Origin: Helicobacter rodentium ATCC 700285
Lineage (GTDB): Bacteria; Campylobacterota; Campylobacteria; Campylobacterales; Helicobacteraceae
Length of the DNA: 64,000 nt
Assembly (NCBI RefSeq): GCF_000687535.1
Contig: NZ_JHWC01000007.1
Coordinates: 1 to 64,000 of the forward strand
Direction: 5' to 3'
Part shown: piece by piece, positions 35,028-45,010 of the stretch
Layout: the number at the start of each line of letters is the position of its first letter
Numbering within the stretch: position 1 is the first letter of the stretch
Position numbers and translations under genes: made by a program
Notes under the pieces: generated by a model
What the model was told of the DNA's origin: nothing
What the model saw: the letters and a program-made list of their open reading frames with translations, nothing else
The model's database searches: none

Positions 35028-36264
35028 TAAACTTCTCACCCCTTTCCTTATAGGAGCTAAATTGGTCTAAACTCGCCGCAGCAGGAGAAAGCAAGGCGAC
35101 TGCATTGGTTTGTGTGCGAAAGGAATCTTTCATCTTTGCAACAGCATTTTCTAGCGTATAACACGCACAATGTGGAGTTTTTGTTTCTTTTGCAAGAGTG
35201 CAGAGCTTATCGGTGTTGCTCCCAATGGCAAAAATCTCCACATCGCATTGCGCAATCAAGTCAAAAAGCGGAGTCAAATCCGCCCCCTTATCATCGCCGC
35301 CTAGCACAAGCAGAATCTTTTTCTCCTTGTAGCATTTAATTGCCTCCATTGTCGCATCAAGATTCGTTCCCTTGCTATCATCTACCCACAAGTTGCCATT
35401 TTTATCGTGAAATTCCTCCATTTTGTGCGCACCGATTTTAAAGGTGTTTAAAAGCGCGTAATCTTGAATAGAAAATAGAATCTCACACGTGCTAAGAGCA
35501 AGAGTGGCGTCTAGCAAAAAAGGCTCTTTAAAGGCAATCGCACTTAAATTAAGGCGAAAAATATCCGCTAAATCTTGTGAATTTTGATAAAAAATGAGAT
35601 TTGCAAGAGATTGTTTGCACAAAGGGTGTGATTCCAAATTCTTAGGCAGAATCGCTATTTCTTTCTCGCGCAAAAGGAGGATAGGCTTTAGTTTGTCTGC
35701 AATATAGTTTTCATAACTTCCGTGCCAACTAATGTGGTCTTGCGAGAGCGGTAAAAGTAAATAGAGAATCGGCTTTGCGATTTGTGTATAATGCAGAGTA
35801 AAGGAGCTAGTCTCCAAGATCCAAAAAGGCGCATTGGGATTTAGCTTTGCTAAGGGTGTGCCGATATTGCCACCACTTTGTGCGCCATAGGATTCTAATA
35901 AATGTGTGAGCATTTGCGTGGTTGTAGTCTTGCCATTTGTGCCACTAATCCACACAGAGGGTGGCATTTTAGAAAGTGTGGTTGCAAAAAAATCATATTC
36001 ACTGCAAAGCTTTGCTTGAGGGTGTGTGGCGATAAATTCTAGTGCGGTTGTAATCATCGCATTATTAGGTGGAATCCCGGGACTTGTAACAATGGAGGCT
36101 TCGGGATTCTGCGCCAAGACTTCGCTTAGATTTTTGCTTGGAAGCAAAAGATTGCCTAAATCATCTTGACTTTTTTCTGTGAAACTATCATCTAACACAA
36201 TGCAAGGGGCAAAAGATTCCGCAATCGCGCGATTTGTCCCGCCAAATCCTAAGAGTATTAACAT
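35008..36264 (-). CDS. murD: UDP-N-acetylmuramoylalanine--D-glutamate ligase
   Basis: A 418-aa cytosolic Mur ligase adding D-glutamate to UDP-MurNAc-L-Ala in peptidoglycan synthesis. The ATP-binding ISGTNGKTTTTQML lies near 110, and the central and C-terminal domains carry HKMEEFHDKNGNLWVDDSKGTN and LVLGGDDKGADL. It lies nine bp downstream of mraY on the same strand, the usual pairing. The repeat overlaps its last codons. Confidence 0.95.
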   Translation of the reverse strand: MLILLGFGGTNRAIAESFAPCIVLDDSFTEKSQDDLGNLLLPSKNLSEVLAQNPEASIVTSPGIPPNNAMITTALEFIATHPQAKLCSEYDFFATTLSKMPPSVWISGTNGKTTTTQMLTHLLESYGAQSGGNIGTPLAKLNPNAPFWILETSSFTLHYTQIAKPILYLLLPLSQDHISWHGSYENYIADKLKPILLLREKEIAILPKNLESHPLCKQSLANLIFYQNSQDLADIFRLNLSAIAFKEPFLLDATLALSTCEILFSIQDYALLNTFKIGAHKMEEFHDKNGNLWVDDSKGTNLDATMEAIKCYKEKKILLVLGGDDKGADLTPLFDLIAQCDVEIFAIGSNTDKLCTLAKETKTPHCACYTLENAVAKMKDSFRTQTNAVALLSPAAASLDQFSSYKERGEKFKAYALQ

Positions 36265-36273
36265 AGCAGTCCT

Positions 36274-37332
36274 TTAGCGAAGTTTTAATGTAAGAAGCGC
36301 AATGAGATTGCTCATCAACGCCACAATCCAGAATCGCACGATAATTTTACTTTCACTCAAGCCTTTTTCCTCAAAATGGTGGTGCAAGGGTGCCATTAAA
36401 AAAATCTTTTTGCCGCGCGTCTTGTAGCTTCCAATTTGCAAAATTACAGACAATGCCTCCACGACAAAGATAAAGCCGATTAAAAAAAGTAGAATCTCAT
36501 TTTTGGAGACAATCGCCATATACGCGATAAACCCGCCAAGACTTAAGCTTCCGCTATCTCCCATAAAAACTTGCGCGGGGTGGCAGTTATACCACAAAAA
36601 GCCAATGAGCGCACCAATGAGCGCGGCAGAGAGAATCACAAGCTCCCCACTATCTAGCACTTTAGGATAAAGTAAATAAGAGCTTAAGCCCGAGTGTCCC
36701 GCGACATAAACAAACACGCTTAAGGAAGTCAGCGCATAAATAGAGGGAATCGCAACCAATCCATCTAAGCCATCGGTGAGATTTACTGCATTGCTTGTTG
36801 CAACAAAAACAAGTGTCCAAAACAAGATACCAAAGAGATTCCAATCAAACATCGCATTTTTTAAAAATGGTAGATAAAATTCCGTGTTTAGTCCCGCAAA
36901 ATACAGCCCAGAGGACAAAATAAGGCTAATAAGAATCTGCAATAAAAACTTTGTTTTTGCCCGCATTCCAGCATTCTTGCATTGCATAATTTTAGAATAA
37001 TCATCGCTCACGCCAAGCAGGGCAAAACAAAGCAAAGTGAGAATCCCAAGCAACACATAAGTGTGCGTTAATTTCGCGCAAAACAAAGTCGCAAGCAGGG
37101 TTGTGCCAACAAACACGATTCCACCCATTGTGGGCGTATTGACTTTTTGTTGGTGGTTTTTGGGGGCAAATTCTGAAATGGGCTGACTTGCTTGTTTCTT
37201 ACGCGCCCAGAGAATGTAATGGGGCATTAAAAAAATATTTAATAAAAATGCCATAAAAAAGGCAATGGCAGCCCGAACGGTAATGTATTGAAAGATATTA
37301 ATATCCAAAAAAGCGTATAAATAATAAAGCAT
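36274..37332 (-). CDS. mraY: Phospho-N-acetylmuramoyl-pentapeptide transferase
   Basis: A 352-aa inner-membrane enzyme with ten helices that makes lipid I from UDP-MurNAc-pentapeptide and undecaprenyl phosphate. Hallmarks are the [11 protein letters not shown] loop, GVSDDYSK with the aspartates, the [10 protein letters not shown] active-site segment, [13 protein letters not shown], and [11 protein letters not shown]. It is the first gene of mraY-murD and diverges from gpmI. Confidence 0.96.
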   Translation of the reverse strand: MLYYLYAFLDINIFQYITVRAAIAFFMAFLLNIFLMPHYILWARKKQASQPISEFAPKNHQQKVNTPTMGGIVFVGTTLLATLFCAKLTHTYVLLGILTLLCFALLGVSDDYSKIMQCKNAGMRAKTKFLLQILISLILSSGLYFAGLNTEFYLPFLKNAMFDWNLFGILFWTLVFVATSNAVNLTDGLDGLVAIPSIYALTSLSVFVYVAGHSGLSSYLLYPKVLDSGELVILSAALIGALIGFLWYNCHPAQVFMGDSGSLSLGGFIAYMAIVSKNEILLFLIGFIFVVEALSVILQIGSYKTRGKKIFLMAPLHHHFEEKGLSESKIIVRFWIVALMSNLIALLTLKLR

Positions 37333-37370
37333 AAACTAGCACTTATAAATGAAATTTTAGGAAAAATTTA

Positions 37371-37384
37371 GGTAGGATTCTACC
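37371..37384. promoter_or_regulatory. Inverted repeat in the mraY/gpmI divergent region
   Basis: GGTAG-GATT-CTACC is a perfect 5-4-5 dyad in the 83-bp gap between divergent mraY and gpmI, 32 bp before the gpmI start. It could be an operator or an RNA hairpin in the gpmI leader. No regulator is known for it. Confidence 0.3.
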
Positions 37385-37415
37385 CAAAATAACTTTAAAA
37401 ATTAGGAAAATTTCA

Positions 37416-38885
37416 ATGAAAGCGGTTTTAGTGATTACAGATGGAATCGGATATAGTAGCAGACAAGAGTATAATGCTTTTTTTCACGCTAAAAAGCCAA
37501 CTTATGATAAGTTGTTTGCGGAAGTGCCTTATGGAATGATTCAAACTTATGGGCTTTCTGTTGGTTTGCCAGAGGGACAAATGGGAAATTCTGAAGTGGG
37601 GCATATGAGTTTGGGGAGTGGTAGAATCCTTTATCAAGACCTTGTAAAAATCAACAAGGCGATTGAAAGTGGAATCCTAATGCAAAATCCAGCACTTGAT
37701 TGTTTAAAGTCAAGTAAGCGTATTCACATTATAGGATTAATGAGTGATGGAGGTGTGCATTCGCATTTAAACCATATTTTGGCACTTGCATTAGGATTGG
37801 AATCTCAATGCGAAGTTTTATTGCATTTGATTACAGATGGTCGCGATGTGCCACCTAAAAGCATGTTGAAGTTTTTAGAGCAAACACAAACAAGTATTGA
37901 GGGCAAAAATATTCGCATTGTAAGTCTTAGCGGACGCTATTATGCAATGGATAGGGATAATCGTTGGGAGCGAGTGGAGAGGGCATACAATGTAATTGCC
38001 TTAGGGGAGAATCCACAAGCAACTTCTCCACAAGTTTATTTGCAAGCGCAATTTGAAGAGGGGATTTCTGATGAGTTTATTGTCCCTGCGTGTTTTAATA
38101 ACTACAACGGAATCCAAAAAGACGATGGAATCATTTTTGCAAACTTTAGAAGTGATAGGGCAAGAGAGATTGTAAGGGCTTTGGGTTATGAGGACTTTAA
38201 TGCTTTTGAGAGAAAAAAATTTACAAAGATTCCGCTTGTTACGATGACAATGTATGATAAGACCTTTCCTTTTCCGATTCTTTTTCCTAAAGAAAGTCCT
38301 AAAAATACCCTAGCGCAGATTTTAGCTCAGCATAATTTGCGTCAATTCCATACTGCAGAGACTGAAAAATATGCACATGTAACCTTCTTTTTTAATGGTG
38401 GAATTGAAGAGCCTTATCCAAACGAAACGCGTCTTTTGGTGCCTTCTCCACAAGTTGCAACTTATAATTTACAACCACAAATGAGCGCAAAGGAAGTGGG
38501 CAATGCAGTATTATTAGCCATTGATGAAGGCTATGACTTTGTTGTGGTAAATTTCGCAAATGGTGATATGGTGGGACACACGGGCGATTATGAAGCTGCA
38601 ATCCAAGCCGTAGAGGCTGTGGATAGTGAATTGGGTAGAATCTACGCAAAGGCGCAAGAGAAAGGTTATGGGTTGTTAATTACAAGCGACCACGGAAATT
38701 GTGAGGAGATGAAAGACGAGCAAGGCGAACCTTTGACGAATCACACAATTGGCGATGTGTGGTGTTTTGTTGCGGCTAATGGTGTAGAATCTGTGCGAAA
38801 TGGGGGCTTAAACAATATTGCTCCAAGTATTTTGAAGTTAATGGGAATTGCGATTCCACAGGAAATGGATGAGCCACTTTTTTAG
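37416..38885 (+). CDS. gpmI: 2,3-bisphosphoglycerate-independent phosphoglycerate mutase
   Basis: A 489-aa cofactor-independent mutase interconverting 3- and 2-phosphoglycerate with two manganese ions. The metal Asp lies in VITDGIG (Asp9), the catalytic serine is Ser59 in [17 protein letters not shown], and [33 protein letters not shown] and [10 protein letters not shown] provide the remaining ligands. It belongs to the alkaline phosphatase superfamily. It is a single gene divergent from mraY. Confidence 0.96.
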   Translation: MKAVLVITDGIGYSSRQEYNAFFHAKKPTYDKLFAEVPYGMIQTYGLSVGLPEGQMGNSEVGHMSLGSGRILYQDLVKINKAIESGILMQNPALDCLKSSKRIHIIGLMSDGGVHSHLNHILALALGLESQCEVLLHLITDGRDVPPKSMLKFLEQTQTSIEGKNIRIVSLSGRYYAMDRDNRWERVERAYNVIALGENPQATSPQVYLQAQFEEGISDEFIVPACFNNYNGIQKDDGIIFANFRSDRAREIVRALGYEDFNAFERKKFTKIPLVTMTMYDKTFPFPILFPKESPKNTLAQILAQHNLRQFHTAETEKYAHVTFFFNGGIEEPYPNETRLLVPSPQVATYNLQPQMSAKEVGNAVLLAIDEGYDFVVVNFANGDMVGHTGDYEAAIQAVEAVDSELGRIYAKAQEKGYGLLITSDHGNCEEMKDEQGEPLTNHTIGDVWCFVAANGVESVRNGGLNNIAPSILKLMGIAIPQEMDEPLF

Positions 38886-38912
38886 GAATTGTATGCGTTT
38901 AAACAAAAATAT

Positions 38913-38944
38913 AAAAATTAATCGTATAATTACGAGTAATTTTT
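38913..38944 (+). promoter_or_regulatory. cheZ promoter inside a long inverted repeat
   Basis: A TATAAT at 38925-38930 lies in the 8-base loop between two 12-base arms (38913-38924 and 38933-38944: AAAAATTA-a-TCG and CGA-g-TAATTTTT, one mismatch). The structure could be an operator for cheZ or the A/U-rich hairpin of a gpmI terminator. AAGGGG at 38955-38960 precedes the ATG. Confidence 0.4.
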
Positions 38945-38965
38945 AACTTACTTCAAGGGGTAAGA

Positions 38966-39676
38966 ATGACACAAGAGGAATTGGATTCATTGTTGGGTAG
39001 CGATATGGACGATATTGCACAAGGGAATCAAAAGCAAGAAGCTGGAAGTGAAAATCAAGAGGGTTCAAGAGTTGCTTTAGAAGATCCTACAATTAAAGAT
39101 GAAGCAAAAGCGGAAGATTTTCTTATTGAACAAGATGTGAGTTGGCCCCCACCACCGCCAACTGCGGAACATAAAGTGGTGCATCAACTAGACGATGTAA
39201 CGCGTGATTCTGAAATTAAAGCCACAGAGATGTTTGATAAGCTAGAAAAAATCAACAATCTTGATGCGGATGTAGAAGAAGCCTTTGCAGAGATTCAAGA
39301 ATTCATCATTTCTCAAGAAGAGCTTTTGCAAAAGCTCCATACTAAATTTCCAGATTTTCACACATTTAATGAGCAACTAGAAAAAGCAACAAAAGTCAAG
39401 GCAAATGTGCAGACAATTTCAGATTCCCTACAAGAAATCTCTAATATTTCATTGGACGCAATGGAGGCAATGCAATACCAAGATATTCATCGTCAAAAGA
39501 TTGAGCGCGTCATTAACATTATGCGCGCACTCGCAAGGTATATGAGCTCACTCTTTGAGGGCAAAATTGATGATAACAAACGCGTAAGCTCCGCAGTGCA
39601 TATTCAAGGGGATAAAACAGAGAATGTTGTCAATGAAAGCGACATTGAAGCTTTAATTGCAAATTTTGGCAAATAG
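38966..39676 (+). CDS. cheZ: CheZ-type chemotaxis protein (Campylobacterota form)
   Basis: A 236-aa cytosolic protein with a charged N-terminal linker, PPPPP, a long helical hairpin (about 75-200), and the phosphatase-like motif AMEAMQYQDIHRQKIERVI near 165-183. The glutamine and aspartate of QYQD correspond to CheZ catalytic residues. It matches the remote CheZ of H. pylori (HP0170), which dephosphorylates CheY and also lies next to a U32 peptidase gene. Both ends carry similar short motifs, MTQEELDSLL (1-10) and SDIEALIANF (225-234). They recall FliM/FliN EIDxLL sequences and probably bind CheY or a switch protein. Confidence 0.88.
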   Translation: MTQEELDSLLGSDMDDIAQGNQKQEAGSENQEGSRVALEDPTIKDEAKAEDFLIEQDVSWPPPPPTAEHKVVHQLDDVTRDSEIKATEMFDKLEKINNLDADVEEAFAEIQEFIISQEELLQKLHTKFPDFHTFNEQLEKATKVKANVQTISDSLQEISNISLDAMEAMQYQDIHRQKIERVINIMRALARYMSSLFEGKIDDNKRVSSAVHIQGDKTENVVNESDIEALIANFGK

Positions 39677-39681
39677 TCTGA

Positions 39682-40998
39682 ATGCGGATTCCAGAATTAC
39701 TCTCTCCAGCAGGGAATCTTAAAAAACTAAAAATCGCTTTAGAATATGGTGCGGACGCTGTTTATGGAGGGGTGAGCCATTTTTCATTGCGCAACCGCTC
39801 GGGCAAAGAATTTGATTTTGATTCTTTCCAAGAAGGTGTGGAATACACACACCAAAAGGGCAAAAAGATTTATGTAACCATTAATGGATTCCCTTTTAAC
39901 TCTCAACTTAAACTATTGGAATCCCATATTGAAAAAATGGCTTCTTTAAAGCCCGATGGATTCATCATTGCAACACCGGGTGTTGTGAAGCTATCCCGCC
40001 AAATTGCGCCACAGATTCCAATCCACCTCTCCACACAAGCCAATGTGCTAAATGTCCTAGACGCACAGGTATTTTATGAGCTTGGAGTGAAGCGTATTGT
40101 TGCAGCTAGAGAATTAAGCTTAAAAGACGCCATAGAGATTAAAAAAGCCTTACCAGATTTAGAATTGGAAATTTTTATTCACGGCTCAATGTGTTTTGCA
40201 TTTTCCGGACGCTGTTTGATTTCTGCATTGCAAAATGGACGCGTGCCAAATCGTGGGAGTTGCGCGAACGATTGTCGGTTTGACTATGAATATTATGTGC
40301 GTGATGAGGAGAGCGATAAGCTTGTGCGCTTTAATGGAAAGGAATTTTACGCAAAGAATCCGGACAATGGTGTAATGATGCGCCTAGAGGAGCAAGAGGG
40401 CGTGGGAACGCATATTTTTAATGCGAAAGATTTAAATTTGTCCGCACATATTCCTACGATTCTGCAAAGTGGTGTGATTGATTCGCTAAAGATTGAGGGA
40501 CGCACAAAATCAAGCTACTATGCAGGAATTACCGCTTTAGCATACAGACGCGCATTGGAGGATTATGTCAAAGGCGATTTTGTAGAATCGCGCTATGTGC
40601 GTGAGCTAGACACACTAAAGAATCGCGGTTTTAGTGATGGCTATATCATTCATCGCCCTTATGAGAAGTTGAATACACAAAACCATCTCACCGCCATTAG
40701 CGAGGGGAGCTATCAAGTCAATGCCGAAGTGAGTGAAGATGGCAAGAGTGCGCTTTGTCGCCACACAATCCGCCCTAATGAACCAAAAGAAATTGTGAGT
40801 GCGCATTGGGATTCTATTCCAAGTGGCAAAAACGAAATAGGGGAGATTTTTGAAAAGAATGGCAAAAAATATTTGCAACTTTTTAAGATTCTGCTCGTGA
40901 ATGGCAAGGAATTAGAATCTATCCATAGTGGCAATGAAAACGCCTTTCTCTTGCCCTTTACTTTGCCGCCTTTTAGCTTTTTACGACAAAAGATTTAG
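39682..40998 (+). CDS. U32-family peptidase-like protein, TrhP/YegQ type
   Basis: A 438-aa protein of the U32 family. It opens PELLSPAGNLKKLKIALEYG. It has the signature ELEIFIHGSMCFAFSGRC, followed by cysteines in RGSCANDCRFDYEYYV likely to hold an Fe-S cluster, and then SLKIEGRTKSSYYAG. Members include the H. pylori 'collagenase' PrtC and E. coli TrhP, which is needed for 5-hydroxyuridine-34 in tRNA. With cmoB in the window, a tRNA-hydroxylation role is more likely than proteolysis. It starts five bp after cheZ. Confidence 0.88.
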   Translation: MRIPELLSPAGNLKKLKIALEYGADAVYGGVSHFSLRNRSGKEFDFDSFQEGVEYTHQKGKKIYVTINGFPFNSQLKLLESHIEKMASLKPDGFIIATPGVVKLSRQIAPQIPIHLSTQANVLNVLDAQVFYELGVKRIVAARELSLKDAIEIKKALPDLELEIFIHGSMCFAFSGRCLISALQNGRVPNRGSCANDCRFDYEYYVRDEESDKLVRFNGKEFYAKNPDNGVMMRLEEQEGVGTHIFNAKDLNLSAHIPTILQSGVIDSLKIEGRTKSSYYAGITALAYRRALEDYVKGDFVESRYVRELDTLKNRGFSDGYIIHRPYEKLNTQNHLTAISEGSYQVNAEVSEDGKSALCRHTIRPNEPKEIVSAHWDSIPSGKNEIGEIFEKNGKKYLQLFKILLVNGKELESIHSGNENAFLLPFTLPPFSFLRQKI

Positions 40999-41061
40999 GC
41001 TGCTTATAGTTGTTTATTGGATTCTTGCAGACTAGAGAATAGATAAGGAGGAAGCAACCAA

Positions 41062-42069
41062 ATGGAATCGCAAAGCTTTGGTGCGTTTATGCAAGAATGG
41101 CTTTATGGAGAAAATGGATACTATCGTGCGGTACGTGTGGGCAAAAAGGGGGATTTTTATACCAATGTGAGTGTGGGAAAATTTTTTGGTTTCACTCTAG
41201 GAATTTATTTGCAAGGGATTCTAAAATCTTTAAAGGGCAGAATTGCAATCATAGAAATTGGAAGCGAAAAGGGTGATTTGATTGCAGATATAGCGAAATT
41301 TTTGAGTTTAAACGCGGTAGAGAATGTAGAGTTTTGGACATTAGAACCCTTGAAAACTCTACAAGAAGTGCAAAAGAAAAACTTTCAAACAAGACTGCAA
41401 AAAGAGTTAAAAACTGCTCTGTGCTTAGAAGATTTGGGCAAGCTTGATGTTGCGTTATTTGTGAGTAACGAGCTTTTGGACGCCTTTGCTTGTGAGCTAG
41501 TTTTTAAAGGAGAAATGGCGTTTATAGAGGGTGGGGAGTTGGTATTCAAGGAAGCTAATGCGGAGGTTTTAGAACTTGCAAAGGCTTTTAATGTAGAAAT
41601 TGGAGAGATTCCGCTTGGTGCGTTTGATTTTGCAAATCAGCTTTCTAAGGTTGCTCCAAAATGGCTTTTTTTAAGCTTTGATTATGGTGCATTGGAGGCA
41701 AGAAATTCTTTTTCTTTGCGGCTTTATTTACGACACGAAACACATAATTTTTTCTTAAATCCTACCTCTAAGCTTTGCGATTCCGCACTTTTAAATTTGT
41801 TTGGTCAAGCGGATTTGACTTACGATGTAAATTTCACTCTTTGGAAAGAGGCATTTTTGCGCACAGGAGCTAAGGAGTGTTTCTTGTCTCATCAGAATCG
41901 CGCACTCGTGGATATGGGATTGGATAAAATGTGCGAATGGTATATTGCGCATTTTGGATTAGAAAATTATATGGCACAGAGTGCTAAAGTGCGCACTTTG
42001 ATTTCTCCCGGGTCTTTTGGTGAGCGATTCTTTGGAATGTGTTTTGCAAATTTTGAAATTTCTAAGTAA
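41062..42069 (+). CDS. SAM-dependent methyltransferase, MidA/DUF185 family
   Basis: A 335-aa protein of the MidA/NDUFAF7 family. It begins SFGAFMQEWLYGENGYY, then has KGDFYTNVSVGKFFG, the SAM-binding AIIEIGSEKGDLIADIAK, and LFVSNELLDAFACE. The family's eukaryotic member methylates an arginine of complex I subunit NDUFS2. The bacterial role is uncertain. AAGGAGG lies just upstream of ATG 41062. It is cytosolic and probably cotranscribed with the U32 gene 63 bp upstream. Confidence 0.8.
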   Translation: MESQSFGAFMQEWLYGENGYYRAVRVGKKGDFYTNVSVGKFFGFTLGIYLQGILKSLKGRIAIIEIGSEKGDLIADIAKFLSLNAVENVEFWTLEPLKTLQEVQKKNFQTRLQKELKTALCLEDLGKLDVALFVSNELLDAFACELVFKGEMAFIEGGELVFKEANAEVLELAKAFNVEIGEIPLGAFDFANQLSKVAPKWLFLSFDYGALEARNSFSLRLYLRHETHNFFLNPTSKLCDSALLNLFGQADLTYDVNFTLWKEAFLRTGAKECFLSHQNRALVDMGLDKMCEWYIAHFGLENYMAQSAKVRTLISPGSFGERFFGMCFANFEISK

Positions 42070-42129
42070 AGCAGACTAAACGATAGAATCTTGCAAAGAT
42101 TCAAGTGGCAGACGCTTTGGTTTTCTGTT

Positions 42130-42400
42130 GTTGCGCGGAATAAACAAAGTGAGACAAAGCAATCTGTAATTAAGCAAAAAGTAAATCAATGGAATCTTCA
42201 AGGAAGCGCATTATTATAGATTGCCACGAGATTCTAACGAATCTCTCGCAATGACAGAATCCCACCGCGTCATTGCGAGGCGTTAGCCGAAGCAATCCCA
42301 ATCTTGCATAAAGCAACCTCTACAATGGAATCTTTAAAACCATTTCATATTATAGATTATCACGATTCTTTATAAAATCTTGCAAGGATGTGGGGTGAAA
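42130..42400. repeat. Palindromic intergenic repeat, copies 5 and 6 in tandem
   Basis: Two units fill the gap between the convergent MidA and mutS2 genes. The first has 'attatagattgccacgaga' then 'cgaatctctcgcaatgacag' (42211-42256). It is followed by the classic word 'cattgcgaggcgttagccga' and 'agcaatccc' (42270-42299). The second, diverged, has 'atattatagattatcacgat' near 42347-42366. Nothing else is seen in this 360-bp stretch. Confidence 0.8.
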
Positions 42401-42429
42401 TTCTTGTAATGAAACGGAATCGCATTGTT

Positions 42430-44649
42430 TTAGAGTTTTACAATTTTCGCGCCAAAACCACCCATTTTTGCGGGGGCGTCTGTGAAATCCACCACTTTTG
42501 GGTGGGATTTTAAAAAATCCCGAACGATTGATGATAGTCTCCCTGTGCCGATTCCATGATAGATTAACACTTCATCAAATCCCGCAATGAGGCTATTGGA
42601 GATAAACTCTTCTAATTTTTCTATTGCTTCATCAGCCCTTAATCCGTGCAAATCAAGCACAACATTAGCATTTTGCGGGGTTTGAATTTGGATTTTTGTT
42701 TGAGGAGGTGTTGGCAAATTACCATAATGCTTGATTTCTTTTGTGGAGACTTGCAGTTTGATTCCATCTTCTAGCTGAATGAGTGCCTTGTTTTTGTTTA
42801 AATTTAAAATGATTCCGCGATGATTGCGGTATTTAATGCGCTCATTGATTGCAAAGACTCTTGTTTCTTGTTGGTTTTGTGGCTCTTGATGGTTTGTGTT
42901 TCTCGCCTCGTTTAAAAGTTTGTTTGCTAGGCTGATTTGGCGATGAATGTTTTGAGGAGATTGCTCTTTGATTGCTTTTTTGGCTGCATTAATCGCTTCT
43001 GCATAGGCGGATTCTAGCTCGTTTTTAGATTTTAAAAATGCCTTTTCTAGCTCCAATTCTTTGTCTTGTAAATGAATAATTTTTTGTTCTAAATGCGCAC
43101 TTTTTTCCTCTGCTTTTGAAATTTCATTTTGTAGTTTCATTTCTAATCTTGAGGAATTTTCAATCAATGTATTAAGTTTCTCTTTGTCTTCACCATAAAG
43201 GATTTTTGCCTCATTGATAAGTGATTTTGGGATTCCATAACGCAAGGCAGTTTCAAAGGCATAGCTTTTTCCAATCGTTCCGCTAAGAAATTTGAAAGTC
43301 GGCATTTCGCGTTCCTCATCAAATAAAGCGGCAAGCAGCTGCACACGAGAATCTCCAGCCATCAATGCGGCAAGACGCTTATGGTGTGTTGTGATGATGA
43401 TTTTATTGCCTTTTTGCATAAGGTTTTCTAGTAGAACCTTAAACAAACTTGCAGCTTCATCGCTGTCTGTGCCTAACTCTATTTCATCTATGCCAATAAT
43501 TCCCTCTTTTTCTCTTAGGATTTGGCTAAATTGCAGCATTCTGCCACCAAAGGTGGAGATGTCATTTTTGCTATTTTGCGGATCTTCTAAGATAAGGTTT
43601 AGGTGTTTGAAATTGCCAATGCTAGATTTGTGCGCGTTAATTGGAAGCGGAATGAGGTGCTTAGAGAGAAATACTGCGCTTAAAATGGATTTTAAAAGCA
43701 TTGTTTTACCGCCCGCATTCACACCGGTTATCATTAGGACTTGTTCTTTAAAGGCTAGGGTAATAGACTTTGGATTCTTTAATGCAGGGTGGCGGAACTC
43801 ATTTAAAATAATGGAGGAATCGCTTGTTTTGGGAGTGAGAAATTCTAAGTCATAGGAACGCGCAAAAAATAGCCTTGCTTGGTAATTGTCTAAGCGGTCA
43901 AATTCTTTGTTGATGAAGTTTAAAAAGAGAAAATGTTTAGTAAAAGTGCTAGAAATTTCACGCGAGATATTGAAAAGCTGCTCCTCTTTCTTGTTATTTA
44001 GCTCATTGTATTTATCCTTGAGATTTGCAATGCTTTGGGGCAACACATAAAAGAATCCTGTGGCGGAGCGGTTTAGGATTTGCCCTTTTAAAATATGGTG
44101 GAATCCCGCTTTTAGCAACAAACATTCCTCATCATTGATTAAATGGATTTGCCTATCCACCAAATAGGAGTTTAGTTTATTTTGGTTAAGGATTTGGCTT
44201 AGGACTTGTGAGATTTCTCTTTTGGTTCGCTCCATTCCTGCATTAATGGAATCTAACTCTAAATAGATTCCCTCTTTTAAATTTCCATTTTCTAAAAAAG
44301 ATTTTGAAATCTCCAAGATTGCTTCGGGGATTATAATTTGATTCAACCACTCCCCTAAGATTCCTTCGCATTTTAGGCTTTTAAAATAGTGAAAATAGCG
44401 GATAATCTTTACAAATTCAAAGATTTCATCTAGTTTTAAATAGCCAAATTTTTTTAAAAGCGCAAGAGCGGAATCCAAATTTTGAATGGATTTTGGAGGA
44501 GTAAAAAGCACCGATTCTAAGGCTTGAATGTAACGCAAGTGGATTTTACTATCCCCTTGCAAGAATAAGTCTTTTGGTCGTGCCAAAAAGCTTTCAAAAG
44601 TCCTTAAAAAGTCTTCTAAATCTAGTTGTTTAATGAGATTTTGTGTCAT
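42430..44649 (-). CDS. mutS2: MutS2-family ATPase/endonuclease
   Basis: A 739-aa MutS2 protein without the mismatch-recognition domain. It has core and clamp helices, the ATPase domain with Walker A TGVNAGGKTMLLKSIL near 305, GIIGIDEIELGTDSDEAA (Walker B) and ITTHHKRLAAL, then a coiled-coil linker, a KOW-like segment and a C-terminal Smr domain (DLHGLRADEAIEKL, IYHGIGTGRL). In Helicobacter MutS2 suppresses recombination and helps oxidative DNA repair. Elsewhere it rescues collided ribosomes. It overlaps the upstream small membrane gene by 20 bp. Confidence 0.93.
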   Translation of the reverse strand: MTQNLIKQLDLEDFLRTFESFLARPKDLFLQGDSKIHLRYIQALESVLFTPPKSIQNLDSALALLKKFGYLKLDEIFEFVKIIRYFHYFKSLKCEGILGEWLNQIIIPEAILEISKSFLENGNLKEGIYLELDSINAGMERTKREISQVLSQILNQNKLNSYLVDRQIHLINDEECLLLKAGFHHILKGQILNRSATGFFYVLPQSIANLKDKYNELNNKKEEQLFNISREISSTFTKHFLFLNFINKEFDRLDNYQARLFFARSYDLEFLTPKTSDSSIILNEFRHPALKNPKSITLAFKEQVLMITGVNAGGKTMLLKSILSAVFLSKHLIPLPINAHKSSIGNFKHLNLILEDPQNSKNDISTFGGRMLQFSQILREKEGIIGIDEIELGTDSDEAASLFKVLLENLMQKGNKIIITTHHKRLAALMAGDSRVQLLAALFDEEREMPTFKFLSGTIGKSYAFETALRYGIPKSLINEAKILYGEDKEKLNTLIENSSRLEMKLQNEISKAEEKSAHLEQKIIHLQDKELELEKAFLKSKNELESAYAEAINAAKKAIKEQSPQNIHRQISLANKLLNEARNTNHQEPQNQQETRVFAINERIKYRNHRGIILNLNKNKALIQLEDGIKLQVSTKEIKHYGNLPTPPQTKIQIQTPQNANVVLDLHGLRADEAIEKLEEFISNSLIAGFDEVLIYHGIGTGRLSSIVRDFLKSHPKVVDFTDAPAKMGGFGAKIVKL

Positions 44650-45010
44650 CTTTTAGCTTACAGGCTTTGAGTGGAATTGTTTTGCGATAATAATTGCTTT
44701 GTTCTTTTCCCATAAGGGTGAGAGTGCCGCTGATAAAATTAAAAGTCGTGCGATTTGCTTCAATGCTTTGCGTGCCAACTTGACAGATTAAATCTTTGCC
44801 TTGCAAGAATAATTGCGCTAAATCGTTAATCTTGTCTTCTTTTTTATCTTGAAAAAAGGTAAAGATTCCAATACTTGCGGCAATTACAAGCAACAAAATA
44901 CCAAAATAGATACGCGTTTTGCGCTGGATAACATTAAATTTGGAGAGGATTTGTGCTAGGAAGGCTAAAAGCGCAACAATTAAGATAAAAAGAATCCAAA
45001 AGCGCACCAT
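44630..45010 (-). CDS. Small two-helix membrane protein between murC and mutS2
   Basis: A 126-aa protein with two N-terminal membrane helices (about 3-22 and 33-51) and a soluble C-terminal beta-rich domain (DLICQVGTQSIEANRTTFNFISGTLTL). It matches in position the hypothetical gene between murC and mutS2 in H. pylori. It abuts murC and overlaps mutS2, so it is cotranscribed with both. I do not recognise a function. Confidence 0.75.
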   Translation of the reverse strand: MVRFWILFILIVALLAFLAQILSKFNVIQRKTRIYFGILLLVIAASIGIFTFFQDKKEDKINDLAQLFLQGKDLICQVGTQSIEANRTTFNFISGTLTLMGKEQSNYYRKTIPLKACKLKDDTKSH

